Assembly (NCBI GenBank): GCA_009929615.1
Contig: SAAB01000036.1
Location: 1 to 33,765 of the forward strand
Source of the DNA: Clostridia bacterium
Lineage (GTDB): Bacteria > Bacillota > Clostridia > Lachnospirales > Lachnospiraceae
Direction: 5' to 3'
Length of the DNA: 33,765 nt
Within the stretch, counting starts at the first letter, position 1, and every line of letters starts with the position of its first letter. This document shows positions 32,696 to 33,765 of the stretch, one piece after another. The translations under genes were made by a program, and so were the position numbers. The notes beneath the pieces are model-generated. The model saw nothing but the letters and a program-made list of their open reading frames with translations. It was not told where the DNA came from and made no database searches.

Positions 32696-33496
32696 CTAGA
32701 TTTCAATCACATCTAAATCATCCGGAATAAAGATATTTCCATGGAAATATTTGGTCCCTTCTTCAAGATATAATTCTTTTCTGTTTTTAATATTCCGGTC
32801 CTCTGTATGGTAGAGCAGCAGATTCTGAACATGAAGCTGCTCAGCTAATTCACTGGCATCCTTTACAGTGGAATGATGTTTTTCATAAGGATTAAAGATA
32901 TCAGCCTGAGAGAAAAGGCAGAAAGCCTCGTGCATCAGCCATTTACTGTTTTCGGCATATTTCTTTTCGCATTCATTATAAGGTTCATCACCACAGCAGG
33001 TGAGTTTTTCGCCATTACCCAGGTCCATAGTAAAGCCATATTGCTTTGCCTTTGTAGACTGGATATCAAAGAAGGTTGTTTTTTTACCCATGATGGTTCG
33101 CTCTTCACCATCCTGTACAGTAACAAAATGAAGACGTGTGTCAATAAAAGGGATTTCTTTTTTCTGCAGTAATTTACCTGCCATATCTTTAAGAAGTTCA
33201 ATGACTTCATCATGTCCATAAATGGTTGCTTCACCATCGTACTGTCCCTGGCGCATATACTGGCAGATCATTCGAATCATCCAGATAATACCCATTAAAT
33301 GATCAATATGTTTATGGGTAATGAAGATTTCCCGCATATCCTGCCAATTTAAATCAGCATGTTTCAGCTGGCTGAGCAGGGTGCTTCCGCCACCGCCGTC
33401 GACTAAAAGATGTTTTGAATCTTCGCTTAATACGAAACAGGTGTTATAACATTCTGTTACTAAAGCATTTCCAGTACCTAACATTGTAATTTTCAT
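32696..33496 (-). CDS. RNase Z-like MBL-fold metallo-hydrolase
   Basis: A 266-residue metallo-beta-lactamase-fold hydrolase. KITMLGTGNALVTECYNTCF at the N-terminus, LLVDGGGGSTLLSQL, the metal motif THKHIDHLMG (HxHxDH, about residues 69-78), CCGDEPYNE and LMHEAFCLFSQ carry the expected metal ligands. It resembles RNase Z/ElaC but is shorter in the exosite region, so it may be a tRNA 3' processing enzyme or another phosphodiesterase. The ATG at 33496 has GGAGGAAAA 8 bases upstream; the frame extends to 33529 through the -10 box and is rejected there. Confidence 0.88.
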   Translation of the reverse strand: MKITMLGTGNALVTECYNTCFVLSEDSKHLLVDGGGGSTLLSQLKHADLNWQDMREIFITHKHIDHLMGIIWMIRMICQYMRQGQYDGEATIYGHDEVIELLKDMAGKLLQKKEIPFIDTRLHFVTVQDGEERTIMGKKTTFFDIQSTKAKQYGFTMDLGNGEKLTCCGDEPYNECEKKYAENSKWLMHEAFCLFSQADIFNPYEKHHSTVKDASELAEQLHVQNLLLYHTEDRNIKNRKELYLEEGTKYFHGNIFIPDDLDVIEI

Positions 33497-33519
33497 TTGT
33501 GTTTTCCTCCTTCGGTGAG

Positions 33520-33548
33520 AGTATAGCATAATTTTTCCGGCTTGTTAA
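33520..33548 (-). promoter_or_regulatory. Promoter for the MBL-fold gene
   Basis: On the minus strand, TTAACA (33543-33548) is separated by exactly 17 bases from TATACT (33520-33525), about 25 bases before the start codon. Confidence 0.8.
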
Positions 33549-33765
33549 GGTTTTATTCTTGCGGTATACTGACATAAAGAAAAAAATAATATTTTTTTTG
33601 CTTTTTTTTGAAAGGATTCATCAACTTCAATCGTGTTATATATAGAAGGATATCATTCCTAATAAAAAAAGGTAGTGTCAAATGATTTATGAGAAAACCG
33701 AGTCAAAAAAGAGGCTCAAACGAGCCTTGAAAACTGTAGATATTGATAGCGAATAGCTCTCCGAG
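33549..33765 (+). other. Gene-free right edge, possible rRNA operon leader
   Basis: No open frame of note. The stretch is AT-rich up to about 33690, then has a hairpin AGGCTC/GAGCCT (33712-33717, 33722-33727) directly followed by CCTTGAAAACTG (33725-33736). TTGAAAACTG motifs with nearby hairpins are typical of antitermination boxA-like sites in Firmicutes rRNA leaders and spacers. No good promoter pair was found, and the window ends before any rRNA sequence, so this is a suggestion only. Confidence 0.3.

Noticed and set aside
1-33765. CRISPR arrays, tRNA genes, insertion sequences or prophage
   Set aside because: No regularly spaced repeats, cloverleaf-like segments, transposase, integrase or phage structural genes were seen.

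Overview
The window reads as a low-GC, spore-forming Clostridia chromosome, most likely a Lachnospiraceae member. The signs are the single-chain PurL, a Phe T-box before pheST, a SpoIID/LytB-domain protein, an ECF transporter S component, GGAGG-type ribosome sites and intrinsic terminators after most transcription units. The family assignment is an inference from gene content; no rRNA gene is present to confirm it. No phage, insertion sequence, CRISPR array or tRNA was seen.

Layout. 1-3371: a small-gene region with a MarR-GNAT fusion disrupted at its 5' end, a divergent flavin reductase/HxlR pair, a VanZ-like protein, and a flavodoxin-like gene interrupted by an in-frame stop. 3414-7973: an ECF S component (minus strand) divergent from a monocistronic purL. 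7992-10165: a membrane protein, a membrane-tethered XRE regulator and an AT-rich gene with uracil-DNA-glycosylase-like motifs. 10163-12293: a CNNM/CorC-type CBS protein divergent from a zinc-dependent phospholipase C-like protein. 12319-14937: metNIQ methionine uptake operon. 14963-18167: a HAAS-like membrane protein, thrC, and a membrane-anchored glycerophosphodiester phosphodiesterase. 18280-18537: a structured RNA with its own promoter and terminator, best explained as 6S RNA, just before a large SpoIID-domain gene whose 5' end overlaps the RNA's terminator. 20807-22800: an accessory patch with a HigBA-type toxin-antitoxin pair under a palindromic operator, an unrecognised basic membrane protein, and a long inverted repeat. 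22897-26861: a lipoprotein, two catalytically atypical MGMT-like proteins, a GNAT, a LacA-like acetyltransferase and a SplB-like radical SAM protein. 26862-32690: a YihY-family membrane protein, then T-box-pheS-pheT-queA. 32696-33765: an RNase Z-like metallo-hydrolase and, at the right edge, a gene-free stretch with a hairpin and a boxA-like motif that may lead into an rRNA operon.

How the genes work together. Most of the window is housekeeping: purine, threonine and methionine supply, Phe-tRNA charging, queuosine tRNA modification, and lipid and envelope upkeep. The accessory content is concentrated at 1-3.4 kb, 8.6-10.1 kb and 20.8-22.8 kb. I did not find a clearly new multi-gene system. 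The best leads are the UDG-like gene, the modular basic-N-terminus membrane protein beside the toxin-antitoxin pair, and the cluster of non-canonical alkyltransferase-like and SplB-like genes.
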